Assembly: GCA_902761635.1 (NCBI GenBank)
Contig: CACWLG010000055.1
Location: forward strand, 1-41,092
Reading direction: 5' to 3'
DNA from: Oscillospiraceae bacterium
GTDB lineage: Bacteria > Bacillota > Clostridia > Oscillospirales > Oscillospiraceae
DNA: 41,092 nucleotides
Shown here: one piece after another, positions 24,650 to 32,469 of the stretch
How the letters are laid out: each line of letters begins with the position of its first letter
How positions within the stretch are numbered: position 1 is the first letter of the stretch
Notes under the pieces: generated by a model
Databases searched by the model: none
The model's input: the letters and a program-made list of their open reading frames with translations, nothing else
Told to the model about the DNA's origin: nothing
Program-made: the position numbers and the translations under genes

Positions 24650-24662
24650 AACAGCAAAAGCT

Positions 24663-24941
24663 ATGAAAGACGATACTGTACAGGGCGAGATATGGCGGAA
24701 CATAACAGTGTCTTATGCCGTTCGGATCGGACAGAGCGGGTGGAAGCATGAGCGGCTTTTTGATGAAGCCGCTGTCTCGCATGACCCGGAGAAGCGTCGG
24801 CGCCTGAATGCCTGCTGCACGTCCGGCGAATGGCTGGAGGACTGTGAAGCGGATGAACGGGGTGAGCTGCCGCCTGATCTGAAGCGCGGCATACTTTCCC
24901 AGAATGCGTTGTATGAGCTGCTGGCGAAAGCAGAGCTGTGA
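24663..24941 (+). CDS. Small protein with a DUF4298-like C-terminus
   Basis: A 92-aa frame starts 13 nt after the phosphorylase stop, without a clear ribosome binding site. Its second half reads RRRLNACCTSGEWLEDCEAD and ERGELPPDLKRGILSQNALY. This matches the conserved end of DUF4298 proteins (from memory). The usual N-terminal helices of that family are not recognisable; residues 1-40 look unrelated. It is therefore probably a 5'-truncated, possibly dead, gene. The function of the family is unknown. Confidence 0.45.
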   Translation: MKDDTVQGEIWRNITVSYAVRIGQSGWKHERLFDEAAVSHDPEKRRRLNACCTSGEWLEDCEADERGELPPDLKRGILSQNALYELLAKAEL

Positions 24942-24998
24942 GCGGGCATGGAAATCTGCATACTGGAGAAAGAAAATGATTCGGGAACAATAAACGCA

Positions 24999-25135
24999 TA
25001 AGGCAATACCGCATAATTCGGCAAGAGCAGATCCTGAGAAAATTTGGGTTCTGATAAAGGCACTTTTTCGCAGATGTACTTTGTGTACCTCAAGACCAGG
25101 AGATGCCGAAGGCGGATTGTGCGGTGTTGCCTTAA
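24999..25135. mobile_element. MITE-like element, copy 2 (137 bp)
   Basis: The same terminal inverted repeats and flanks as copy 1 at 14904-15057, with one base change in the first 83 bp. The internal segment is shorter and unrelated (about 19 nt instead of 36). It is inserted between the DUF4298-like gene and the terminator of the DNA-damage operon. Confidence 0.8.
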
Positions 25136-25137
25136 AT

Positions 25138-25177
25138 AAAGATGCTGTCTGATCAGAAAAAAGCAGACAGCATCTTT
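25138..25177. terminator. Terminator of the DNA-damage operon
   Basis: AAAGATGCTGTCTG (25138-25151) and CAGACAGCATCTTT (25164-25177) form a 14-bp stem with a 12-nt loop. The A/T flanks make it work in both directions. It lies 13 bp after the SRAP gene stop. Confidence 0.8.
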
Positions 25178-25190
25178 TATTAAGCGGGAT

Positions 25191-25829
25191 TCACGTCGGC
25201 ACTTTCCCGTGTGCGTCCTTCTCAAAGACCACATCTGTCACGGCAGAGCCGATCAGCATGTGCGGATTTCGATTCGGGTCGATCCAGTGGCCGACTTCCG
25301 ACTCCGGCAGGATAAACGGCATCCTGTCATGGATGAAGGCGATGGATTCACCCGGCTCCCGCGTCAGGATAACAAAATGGGGGAAGTTGTCCTCCAGCCG
25401 GTAGAGCCCGCAGAGCCACGTGAGCTCGCCGCCCTTGGGCATGATGGCATATTTGTCCCCGGCTTTGGATTTGCCTGACGGCATGGGCACATGCTCCCAC
25501 TCATAGTACCAGGAGGCCGGGATCGCACAGCGGTGGGCGGCCCAGGAATCCCGGAAGCTGGCCTTTTCCGCTGCGGTCTCCACACGGGCGTTGGCAATGG
25601 TGCGGCTGATGCCGGGAACATGAAAGCCCCAGACCATCGGGAAAACACTCTTCTCTCCGGATTTGCTGGTGGCGATGACCGGCACCAGAGAATCCGGGAA
25701 CACTTCGCCCTCCGTAATCAGCGGTTTGGCCACCTTCTCAATGCTGCTTTGGTACAGCCTGGAGCGCTGCGCTGCCTCCACGATCGGGCGAAGCTGCGGG
25801 GACATCTCCATATAATAACGGCAGCACAT
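25191..25829 (-). CDS. SRAP-domain protein (HMCES/YedK type)
   Basis: This 212-aa protein is predicted to cross-link to abasic sites in single-stranded DNA and shield them. All catalytic positions are visible: Cys2 (MCCRYY), Asn80 and Glu84 in NARVET, Glu110 in ASWYYEWE, and His167 in HDRMP. Typical MC-GR is MC-CR here. The ATG at 25829 follows the YolD stop by one base and its AGGAGG lies inside that gene, so translation is coupled. It is the last gene of a LexA-like/Y-polymerase/YolD operon. That context matches the reported link of bacterial SRAP genes with SOS functions. Confidence 0.93.
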   Translation of the reverse strand: MCCRYYMEMSPQLRPIVEAAQRSRLYQSSIEKVAKPLITEGEVFPDSLVPVIATSKSGEKSVFPMVWGFHVPGISRTIANARVETAAEKASFRDSWAAHRCAIPASWYYEWEHVPMPSGKSKAGDKYAIMPKGGELTWLCGLYRLEDNFPHFVILTREPGESIAFIHDRMPFILPESEVGHWIDPNRNPHMLIGSAVTDVVFEKDAHGKVPT

Positions 25830-25830
25830 A

Positions 25831-26316
25831 TCAGGAATCCTCCTGTATCACGATCTCGGCGAGCTCGGAAAACGCGATCGTCCTGTCACCGATCAAAAGC
25901 GATTTTGTAAGGACGGGATCAACTTTCCAAACCGTGCCGGTATAGCGCTCATAAGTCCCTCCGCGGCCGTAGGCCTCATGGTTTTCGTCGGCGCAGGGAA
26001 CAAACCAGGTCACCCTTGCGGTGACTTGGTTTTCTTTTGCCATGCGGAGGTTCGCGGTCAGATCATGGAGTCTTGCGAGTGCTGTTTCCAGCGCCGCCTG
26101 CTCCTCGTCGCTCAGCTCCCGCTTCTCCACATAGCGCTGGACCTTCTCGTCGATGGCCTCCTCGAAGCCCTTCAGCGCGGCAAAGGGGGAGAAGATCTTT
26201 GCCCTCTGGCTCAAAAGCATCCTGGGATGCTTCAGAGAAAAATCGTCACAGCGGCCGTGCTTCGGCCTTCCGTGGGAGAGGGCGCGCCGGTATTCGTTAT
26301 CCAATCGTGTATCCAT
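25831..26316 (-). CDS. YolD-like protein
   Basis: This 161-aa protein has the YolD-like beta-barrel region near its C-terminus (GGTYERYTGTVWKVDPVLTK...GDRTIAFSELAEI). It is preceded by a helical part with FAALKGFEEAID and a long charged helix (65-90). YolD-like genes are found next to Y-family polymerases of the UvrX type in Firmicutes; their role in mutagenic repair is not defined. ATG 26316 is chosen; a TTG two codons earlier is possible. It starts 11 nt after the polymerase stop. Confidence 0.8.
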   Translation of the reverse strand: MDTRLDNEYRRALSHGRPKHGRCDDFSLKHPRMLLSQRAKIFSPFAALKGFEEAIDEKVQRYVEKRELSDEEQAALETALARLHDLTANLRMAKENQVTARVTWFVPCADENHEAYGRGGTYERYTGTVWKVDPVLTKSLLIGDRTIAFSELAEIVIQEDS

Positions 26317-26327
26317 AAGCAATTTCT

Positions 26328-27728
26328 TTACGCGCGGTGCCCGCCGATCTGGGTGTTGCGCTCAATGGCGGTGGCGCCTTCCCGATAGTTTAAGCCCTTC
26401 AGCAGGGAGTTGGCTCCGTATTTCTTCCGTACCTCCAGCATGGCGCCCTCCAGCTTCCGCTCCTTTTGAAGAGCATCATAATCCGAGAAGAGGTCAAGCT
26501 GCCAGGCACTGTTGTCAGGCTGCACATCCTCGGCACAGATCCCGAGCCGCCGGAAGAGAAGCGCGTGATCTGTCTTTTTATCAAAGGAAGCCAGAACCGC
26601 CTGGACAATCACGCTCGGGGCGTTGGTGCGTGTACGCAGCCTGACGGTGCCACCTGAGTGGCAGGGGTGCAGCCGCCCGTAAAAGTCCAGCTTGACAGGG
26701 CCGCTGTACAGGGGATGCGCCTCGAGACTCTTGTAGTCGTAGGAGACCCACCAGCTCAGCGCGGGCGTCGTCAGATTCTTTGAAAAGAGATCGGCGCACA
26801 GAAGCTCCACCATCTCCTGGAATACGACGCGGGCCTCGTCATAGCGATAAGGGCGGGGGAGTACCTGCCCGTTGGATAAGCTGTTGGCGTTTGTCCTGTA
26901 GGACTTGATATCCTCCATCGTGACCGGCTCAATGCCCCAGGCGTGGTCAATGAGGATCTCACCGTCAATGCCGAAGGCGCGGTAGAAAAACTCCTCGTCC
27001 TTCATGGAGCGGACGGCAATATCGCCCATGCAGGTAAGATGCGCGTCCATCAGCCGCTTTGCCTTTCCGGGCCCCAGCCCCCAGAAATCCGTCAGCGGCG
27101 TGTGCTTCCAGAGGAGCTCGCAATAAGATCGTTCATCCAGCTCCGCGATGCGGACGCCGTCCTCGTCGGCGGGCGCTTTCTTCGCCACAATGTCCATGGC
27201 AACCTTGGCGAGATACAGATTCGTGCCGATGCCGACTGTGGCCGTGATACCGGTGCGCTCCAGCACCTCCCGGATCATGGTTTTCGCCATGACATGGGCA
27301 GGGCTCACGTGCTGGTGTTCAGCCTCTTTCTCAAAGCGGTAGAGATAGCGGGTACAGTCGATGAAGGCCTCGTCGATGCTGTAGATGTGGATATCCTCAG
27401 GGGCGACATAGTGCAGATAAATGGAAAAGATCAGCGCGGAGACGCGCTCATACTCCGCCATGCGCGGCGTGGCAATATAAAACTGCGTCTTCGTGCGGTG
27501 CTTCGCGTCATACAGGCGGATGGCCTGCTTTGCCTCAAAGAGCCGGGGGCGGGACGGCACGCCGATCGCCTTGAGGGCAGGGGAGACCGCAAGGCAGATC
27601 GTCTGATCCGAGCGGGTCACGTCGGCCACCAGGAGGCGTGCCTTGAGCGGATCAAGCCCGCGCGCCACACATTCAACAGAGGCATAGTAGGACTTGAGAT
27701 CAATGCAGATACAGGTGCGCGTGTCCAT
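26328..27728 (-). CDS. Y-family DNA polymerase (UmuC/UvrX type)
   Basis: This 466-aa translesion polymerase has catalytic Asp10 in CICIDLKSYYASVEC, the second acidic pair in YSIDEAF (Asp119, Glu120), and a fingers motif with AVSPALKAIGVPSRPRL. The thumb helix-hairpin-helix (FWGLGPGKAKRLM) and a little-finger region with SLSNGQVLPRPY follow. The start at 27728 has GGGAGG 5 nt upstream. Unlike DinB proteins it ends in a long C-terminal tail with a likely clamp-binding motif QLDLFSD, as in UvrX/UmuC proteins. It is encoded downstream of the LexA-like repressor and upstream of the YolD gene. Confidence 0.93.
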   Translation of the reverse strand: MDTRTCICIDLKSYYASVECVARGLDPLKARLLVADVTRSDQTICLAVSPALKAIGVPSRPRLFEAKQAIRLYDAKHRTKTQFYIATPRMAEYERVSALIFSIYLHYVAPEDIHIYSIDEAFIDCTRYLYRFEKEAEHQHVSPAHVMAKTMIREVLERTGITATVGIGTNLYLAKVAMDIVAKKAPADEDGVRIAELDERSYCELLWKHTPLTDFWGLGPGKAKRLMDAHLTCMGDIAVRSMKDEEFFYRAFGIDGEILIDHAWGIEPVTMEDIKSYRTNANSLSNGQVLPRPYRYDEARVVFQEMVELLCADLFSKNLTTPALSWWVSYDYKSLEAHPLYSGPVKLDFYGRLHPCHSGGTVRLRTRTNAPSVIVQAVLASFDKKTDHALLFRRLGICAEDVQPDNSAWQLDLFSDYDALQKERKLEGAMLEVRKKYGANSLLKGLNYREGATAIERNTQIGGHRA

Positions 27729-27747
27729 TCCGGCCTCCCTTCGGCTC

Positions 27748-28611
27748 TTATACCCGCGCAAAGCTGCGCAGCGTCAGATACGCCTCCACGTCCTCTTTTG
27801 ACGGGATATCCTTCTGTGAGACGATGCCGACCACGCGCCCGATCAGATACACGGACTGATCCTCGCCAAAGCGCAGCACGGCATACTTTCTGTTCAGCGA
27901 GTGCAGCCCGTCCTTCTCATAGCGCTTGATATAGGTTTCGTTCCCGACAATGAAGGCGCCGATCTCCCCATAGTGCAGGGCGCTGCCGCCGGAGAGCTTT
28001 TCCACCAGCACCATGTCACCGGTGTGATAGTCCGGCTCCATGCTGTCACCGTTGACGTTGAACACATAGTCCGAGCGCCTGACCTCCGGGGAGGCATAGA
28101 GATAGTAGGGCTCGGCGTCCTGCTCAAACTCGGTTGGGTCGGCGGCGCCGGCTGCAAGAGAGCGTGAGAAGAACAGCAGCTTCTTCATTTCCGGCTGCGC
28201 CGCGGCGGACTGGACAAACTGCAAGGTTTCAACAGCCCTGTCAATGGCGTACTGATGCCCGGGGCTGAGCCTGCGATACCCGTCCACAAGCGTCTTCTCG
28301 CGTGATGTGAGAGAATCCGCGGGCGCTGTCATCCCGTAGAGATCGTAGAGCGTGATATGCAAAGCCTCGCATATGGCGGGGATCAGGTTCAGATCGGGAC
28401 GGGATCGCCCGCACTCCCAGTTGCTGACGGCGTTGAAGGTCACGCCGATCTGCGCGGCCAGGGCTTTCTGCTCCATTCCCAGCCTTTCCCGGAAAAATTT
28501 GATGCGGCTGCAAATCACGGCGGGCAGGGCCTTTTCCAGTGTCTTCCCGTTGTTCAGATCGACGACGATGCTTCCCGGCACAGTCGGCGTTTCTATCTTG
28601 CGGCGTGCCAT
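27748..28611 (-). CDS. LexA/CI-like repressor with Xre helix-turn-helix and S24 peptidase domain
   Basis: This 287-aa repressor starts at ATG 28611, 8 nt after GGAGG. The family N-terminus has MARRKIET and a tail rich in P/V/D. The Xre-type helix-turn-helix spans about 34-92 (QKALAAQIGVTFNAVSNWE). The C-terminal S24 domain has Ser190 in NGDSMEP and Lys229 in YIKRYE, the catalytic dyad of self-cleavage. A candidate cleavage bond is Ala154-Gly155 (SLAAGAADP). It is probably inactivated by RecA-stimulated cleavage after DNA damage, releasing the downstream polymerase, YolD and SRAP genes. TTTACGTAAA at its promoter is the likely operator. Confidence 0.9.
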   Translation of the reverse strand: MARRKIETPTVPGSIVVDLNNGKTLEKALPAVICSRIKFFRERLGMEQKALAAQIGVTFNAVSNWECGRSRPDLNLIPAICEALHITLYDLYGMTAPADSLTSREKTLVDGYRRLSPGHQYAIDRAVETLQFVQSAAAQPEMKKLLFFSRSLAAGAADPTEFEQDAEPYYLYASPEVRRSDYVFNVNGDSMEPDYHTGDMVLVEKLSGGSALHYGEIGAFIVGNETYIKRYEKDGLHSLNRKYAVLRFGEDQSVYLIGRVVGIVSQKDIPSKEDVEAYLTLRSFARV

Positions 28612-28647
28612 AAACATGACCTCCTTTGCAGTGGGTGCTGCCTTTGG

Positions 28648-28685
28648 TTTACGTAAATCATAACACAAAAAACTGCGAAAGTAAA
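28648..28685 (-). promoter_or_regulatory. Promoter and operator of the DNA-damage operon
   Basis: On the minus strand TTTACT (28680-28685) and TATGAT (28657-28662) are 17 nt apart. The perfect palindrome TTTACGTAAA (28648-28657) abuts the -10 and is the best candidate for the repressor's own operator. A degenerate copy (TTTACATAAA) sits before the repressor remnant at 10.6 kb. Confidence 0.65.
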
Positions 28686-28689
28686 TCGT

Positions 28690-28966
28690 TTAAAATCACA
28701 AAATAATAGAGCAAAGATTTGTTGAATCTCTTTTCCGCTGCCAATAGAGAGCCGGGGCCGCAGTCCGGCTTCTGCTTGGCAAGGGCGTATTGCGTCTTTT
28801 TGGGGATTCATTCGGCATTTCCCGAAATACAGCTTTGCTGTCAGAAAAGGGTTTGTCCAGAAAAAGCCGGCAGATTGATGGACATGATCTTGAGCATCTG
28901 ACACAGATGTGATATTCTTTTTTATGGGTATCGGCTTTCATCAGCTAAGCGTCGAAACTGCCATTG
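28690..28966. other. Intergenic region without recognised gene
   Basis: Both strands have short open frames but none has a ribosome binding site and family resemblance. It separates the DNA-damage operon from a palindromic repeat. Confidence 0.4.
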
Positions 28967-29054
28967 CGTAGGGGTCGATCCCCAGATCGACCCGAACCCC
29001 GGTTCACTGCACAAGCCATCAGGTTTCGGGCTGATGAGGGCATCAGCCCCTACG
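28967..29054. repeat. Palindromic intergenic repeat (CGTAGGGG...CCCCTACG)
   Basis: Outer arms CGTAGGGG (28967-28974) and CCCCTACG (29047-29054) enclose two hairpins with 4-nt loops: GGGTCGATC/GATCGACCC (28972-28980, 28985-28993) and GGGCTGATG/CATCAGCCC (29028-29036, 29041-29049). Elements of this style with variable inner arms are common between genes of gut Clostridia. Confidence 0.75.
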
Positions 29055-29235
29055 GGGCAGGTTATACGTTGTTCGCGTTGAACACCCGATACCCAATTTC
29101 TTTTTTTAAATAGTCCGGCTCGCTGCATGCCTGTCGCTTCAGCTGCGGCACAAGCTCCTTTCGGCGCCTCGGCCTTACCATATTGGTCCGCGCTTTCACA
29201 GGATTTCATTCTGGATGTATTTCAGGAGAACAAAA

Positions 29236-29760
29236 ATGGAGATGAATAAGCCCATGATAAGAAGGATACTTGGTTTCATGATGTCAGTTTCCCTGCTGCT
29301 TGGGCTGCTGCCGGGGATGAGCCTTACGGCGCATGCGCAGGAAACAAGCGCAAGCGGCGACAGCCGTCATCGCACCCGGTCAAACGGCGGCACGGCAGAC
29401 GGGTGGAGTTACGTAGAGATCGGAGACGGCACCCTGCGTCTCACGGGCTATGAAGGCGAGGAAAGCGAGCTCGTGGTTCCGGCGATGATCGGCGAGCAGA
29501 CGGTGACGGAGCTCGGGGACGGCGCCCTCGCGGGAAAGCCGGGGCTCTACAGCGTCACGGTTTCGGAGGGGATCACCGCCATCGGCGCGAACGCCTTCCG
29601 GAACTGCACGGGTCTGACGCAGATCCGTCTGCCCAAAAACTGCGCGATCAGCGACACTGCCTTCACCGGCTGCACAAGCCTGATCGCCGTCTATGCTCCC
29701 GCGGGCGGTACGACCGAAGCATGGTGCATACGGGCGGATATCCCGTTCGCCGGGGAATGA
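29236..29760 (+). CDS. Secreted leucine-rich-repeat (BspA-like) protein
   Basis: This 174-aa exported protein has a signal peptide (two K/R clusters, a hydrophobic core ILGFMMSVSLLLGLLPG, cleavage after AHA). A low-complexity spacer follows, then a BspA-type LRR_5 domain with YSVTVSEGITAIGANAFRNC, TGLTQIRLP and DTAFTGC repeats. Such domains mediate adhesion or protein contacts outside the cell. With only about two repeats it is short for the family. ATG 29236 has AGGAG 7 nt upstream. No sortase or other anchor motif is seen, so it should be released or part of a larger complex. The mechanosensitive channel gene follows 41 nt downstream. Confidence 0.85.
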   Translation: MEMNKPMIRRILGFMMSVSLLLGLLPGMSLTAHAQETSASGDSRHRTRSNGGTADGWSYVEIGDGTLRLTGYEGEESELVVPAMIGEQTVTELGDGALAGKPGLYSVTVSEGITAIGANAFRNCTGLTQIRLPKNCAISDTAFTGCTSLIAVYAPAGGTTEAWCIRADIPFAGE

Positions 29761-29801
29761 GATCAGGCAGAATTTGACGGAATAGAAAGGAGAAAGCCAT
29801 C

Positions 29802-30641
29802 ATGGAAATCGCCGGCGTTGACCAAGCTGTACAGCAAACCCGTGAAAACCTGAATACACTCACCGGCAGCCTTGCCCTCAACACGCTCGTCTCGGGGCTT
29901 GTCACCTTCCTGGTCTGCGTCATCGCCATCCGCATCCTCAAGGCGGTGCTGACCAGGACGCTCAACCGGATGACCCGGCTCGACCCGCCCATACGGAACC
30001 TCATCATCAAGCTCGTCACGACACTTCTGTGGGTACTGACGATTATCATCGTGGCCGGGGCTTTCGGCATCAACGCGACCTCGCTCGTGGCCGTGCTCAG
30101 CGTAGCAGGTCTTGCGTTGTCGCTGTCCGTGCAGAACCTGCTGACAAATTTCTTCTCCGGTATCATGCTGCTGATCAACAAGCCTTTCAAGGAGGGCGAC
30201 TTTGTTGAGATCAGCGACAAGATGGGTACCATCAAGAACATCGGGTTCTTCAACACGATCCTTGCCACGCCTGACAATGTCTCCATTGTGATCCCCAACG
30301 GCGACCTTACCGCTGCGGCAGTCAAAAATTACAGCCGCGAGCCCAATCGCCGGGTCGATCTCACGTTTTCTGCTTCCTACGACGCAAGGACCGAAGCCGT
30401 CAAGGAGGCTGTCCGGGAGGCGATCGGCATGGATTCCCGCATACTCCCCGAGCCGGCGCCCTTTGTACGTCTATTGTCCTATGACGCAAGCTCCATCCGA
30501 TATGCTGTTCGCGTATGGTGCAAGAATGCGGACTACTGGGATGTCTACTTTGATCTCAACGAACATGTTCGAGAGTGCTTTGAGAAGCACGGCGTTGAAA
30601 TGAGCTACGAGCACATCAACGTCCACATGATGGAGAAGTAG
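29802..30641 (+). CDS. mscS: Small-conductance mechanosensitive channel (MscS family)
   Basis: This 279-aa membrane channel opens under membrane tension to release osmolytes. Three transmembrane segments lie at about 27-47, 67-88 and 93-120. The pore helix is VAGLALSLSVQNLLTNFFSG. The beta domain follows with PFKEGDFVEI and VSIVIPNGDLT, then the mixed alpha/beta C-terminal domain. Length equals E. coli MscS (286 aa). Its start has AAAGGAG upstream. With the osmoprotectant transporter at 5-8 kb, it gives this segment both uptake and emergency release of solutes. Confidence 0.93.
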   Translation: MEIAGVDQAVQQTRENLNTLTGSLALNTLVSGLVTFLVCVIAIRILKAVLTRTLNRMTRLDPPIRNLIIKLVTTLLWVLTIIIVAGAFGINATSLVAVLSVAGLALSLSVQNLLTNFFSGIMLLINKPFKEGDFVEISDKMGTIKNIGFFNTILATPDNVSIVIPNGDLTAAAVKNYSREPNRRVDLTFSASYDARTEAVKEAVREAIGMDSRILPEPAPFVRLLSYDASSIRYAVRVWCKNADYWDVYFDLNEHVRECFEKHGVEMSYEHINVHMMEK

Positions 30642-30747
30642 CGCAGCGGCACTGGCCGCCCCGGCGCGTGTCACGGAACGCCATGAGCTGTTTCACCATC
30701 ATATCGTCATAATCAGGGAGGCGCAGGAAAAAAGAACAAAAACGATA

Positions 30748-30796
30748 TTGACACGATGTCAGAATGCTGCTATACTGCGTTTTGACATCGTGTCAA
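30748..30796 (+). promoter_or_regulatory. Consensus promoter bracketed by twin palindromic operators
   Basis: TTGACA (30748-30753) and TATACT (30771-30776), spaced 17 nt, form a perfect-looking promoter. TGACA-CGA-TGTCA (30749-30761) overlaps the -35 and TGACA-TCG-TGTCA (30783-30795) lies just after the -10. Their centres are 34 bp apart. Together the two sites form a 14-bp inverted repeat. The pattern fits a TetR-type repressor that is not encoded nearby. Confidence 0.75.
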
Positions 30797-30822
30797 TATA
30801 CTGTTTGAAAGGGAGTATCACA

Positions 30823-31362
30823 ATGAAAAAGAATACGGGAGCACAGCTTGCGCTGTATCCGGCGCCGGTGATCGTGGTCGGCGCAATGGTGGACGGAAAG
30901 CCGAACTGGACGCTGGTGGCCCACGCGGGCATCATGGCGCACAGTCATTTGATGCTCTCCATGGTCAAGGCGCACTATACCAACAAGGGTATCCGGGAAA
31001 ACAAGGTCGTCTCCGTCAACGTCGTGGACGCCTCCTGGCTCAGGGATGCGGATAAAATGGGCTGCGTCAGCGGCAGCAAGACCGACAAGTCCGAAGCCTT
31101 TGCCTGCACCCTCGGCGAGAAGGGCGCACCGATGATCGACGAGGCCAAGGTCACGATGGAGTGTGAGGTGGAGGATATCTACGATCTCCAGGGCTTTGAC
31201 AATTTCATCTGCCGCATCACCGGGACCTATGTGGAGGAGGACATTCTGACCGAGAAGGACAAGATCGACTACCGCAAATTCAAGCCCGTGCTGTTCCAGT
31301 TTCCGACCTATGAGTATCTGGAGACCGGGGATGTGCTCGGCGCCTGCATGAAAATGAACTGA
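30823..31362 (+). CDS. Flavin reductase-like protein (FMN-binding split barrel)
   Basis: This 179-aa cytoplasmic protein belongs to the Flavin_Reduct/FMN-binding split-barrel family. It has ALYPAPVIVVGAMVDGKPNW, the flavin-contacting HAGIMAHSHLMLSM and AHYTNKGIRENKVVSVNV, and DYRKFKPVLFQ near the end. Such proteins supply reduced flavin or act as flavin-dependent oxidoreductases in anaerobes. ATG 30823 follows GGGAG by 8 nt. It is the first gene after the twin-operator promoter and is followed after 33 nt by the exported DUF362 gene. The context points to feeding electrons to the exported flavodoxin system downstream (inference). Confidence 0.87.
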   Translation: MKKNTGAQLALYPAPVIVVGAMVDGKPNWTLVAHAGIMAHSHLMLSMVKAHYTNKGIRENKVVSVNVVDASWLRDADKMGCVSGSKTDKSEAFACTLGEKGAPMIDEAKVTMECEVEDIYDLQGFDNFICRITGTYVEEDILTEKDKIDYRKFKPVLFQFPTYEYLETGDVLGACMKMN

Positions 31363-31395
31363 TTTTCATTGTAAAGCAGAAAAGGGGAGGTCAAC

Positions 31396-32343
31396 ATGAA
31401 AAAACTGTTCGCTTTGCTCCTGGTCCTGTCTCTTGTGCTTGCGCTGTCCGTACAGGCTGCGTCGGCCGAGGAGGGCGCGCCCACGGTGTATTTCACCGCG
31501 GACATCTCGCCCGAGGGCCTGCAGCGCGTATATGACGCTTTGAACTGGACGCCCGCCGGAAAGCTCGCCGTCAAGGTCTCCACCGGGGAACCGCCCGCCA
31601 GCAACTACCTCCGCAGTGATCTGATCGGCCCGCTGGTGCAGTCCATCGGCGGCACGATCGTCGAGTGCAACACCGCCTACGGCGGCTCCCGCGCAAGCTC
31701 CGCCCTGCATAAGCAGGTGGCGGCGGACCACGGCTTCACTTCCTTTGCGGACTTCGACCTTATGGACGAGGAGGGAGAGGTGCAGTGGCCCGTGACCGGC
31801 GGCAAACGCCTGGAGTACGCCATCGTCGGCAGCCACGCGGAAAACTATTCCGACTGGCTGATCCTGTCCCACTTCAAGGGCCACGCCATGGCGGGCTTCG
31901 GCGGCGCGATCAAGAATATGGCCATCGGCATGTCCTCGCCCAGCGGCAAGGTCTATGTCCACTCTGCCGGAACGCGCACCAGCGGCAGCATCATGCACAG
32001 CGATCAGGATGCCTGGCTGGAGGCCCTGGGCGAGATGGTGACCGCCGTGCGCGACCATGTGGGCGAGGCGCACATCGTCTATATCAACGTCATGAACCGC
32101 CTTTCCGTGGACTGTGACTGCGACGGCAACCCCGCCGAGCCGGATATCCACGACATCGGCATCCTTGCCTCCACAGACCCGGTGGCTCTGGATCAGGCCT
32201 GCATCGACCTCGTGTGGCAGGCGGAGGGCAATGAGTCCCTTATCCGCCGTATCGAGTCCCGCGAAGGTCTGCACACGCTGGAATACGCCGCCGAGATCGG
32301 CCTCGGCAGCAGAACGTATGATCTGGTGAATCTGGATGACTGA
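31396..32343 (+). CDS. Exported DUF362-domain protein
   Basis: This 315-aa protein has a signal peptide (MKKLFALLL core, cut after ASA). The DUF362 body shows SNYLRSDLIGPLVQSIGG, GGSRASSALHKQ, the signature GHAMAGFGGAIKNMAIG, and the Cys cluster VDCDCDGNPAEPDIHDIG with DPVALDQACIDL. Cytoplasmic DUF362 proteins are often fused to ferredoxins and linked to electron transfer, but their reaction is unknown. Export is uncommon and agrees with a role beside the lipoprotein flavodoxin encoded next. GGGGAGG precedes ATG 31396. Confidence 0.88.
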   Translation: MKKLFALLLVLSLVLALSVQAASAEEGAPTVYFTADISPEGLQRVYDALNWTPAGKLAVKVSTGEPPASNYLRSDLIGPLVQSIGGTIVECNTAYGGSRASSALHKQVAADHGFTSFADFDLMDEEGEVQWPVTGGKRLEYAIVGSHAENYSDWLILSHFKGHAMAGFGGAIKNMAIGMSSPSGKVYVHSAGTRTSGSIMHSDQDAWLEALGEMVTAVRDHVGEAHIVYINVMNRLSVDCDCDGNPAEPDIHDIGILASTDPVALDQACIDLVWQAEGNESLIRRIESREGLHTLEYAAEIGLGSRTYDLVNLDD

Positions 32344-32469
32344 TTAAACGGAAAAACGATTGAAAACCGAACGCTTTGTCTCCGACGATTCCGGCCAGCC
32401 GGAAAAGGAGCGGAAGGATATGGAGAGGAAGCGCAGACAATCCTGACATACAGGAAGGGAGTAAAACAA
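32344..32469 (+). other. Spacer between the DUF362 and flavodoxin genes
   Basis: 126 bp without a gene. A good ribosome binding site (AGGAAGGGAG) stands near 32453-32462 for the flavodoxin gene. No terminator-like hairpin or promoter is evident, so readthrough is likely. Confidence 0.4.

Noticed and set aside
22427-24703. 758-codon minus-strand open frame opposite the cellobiose phosphorylase gene
   Set aside because: Shadow of a GC-rich gene; no ribosome binding site or domain.
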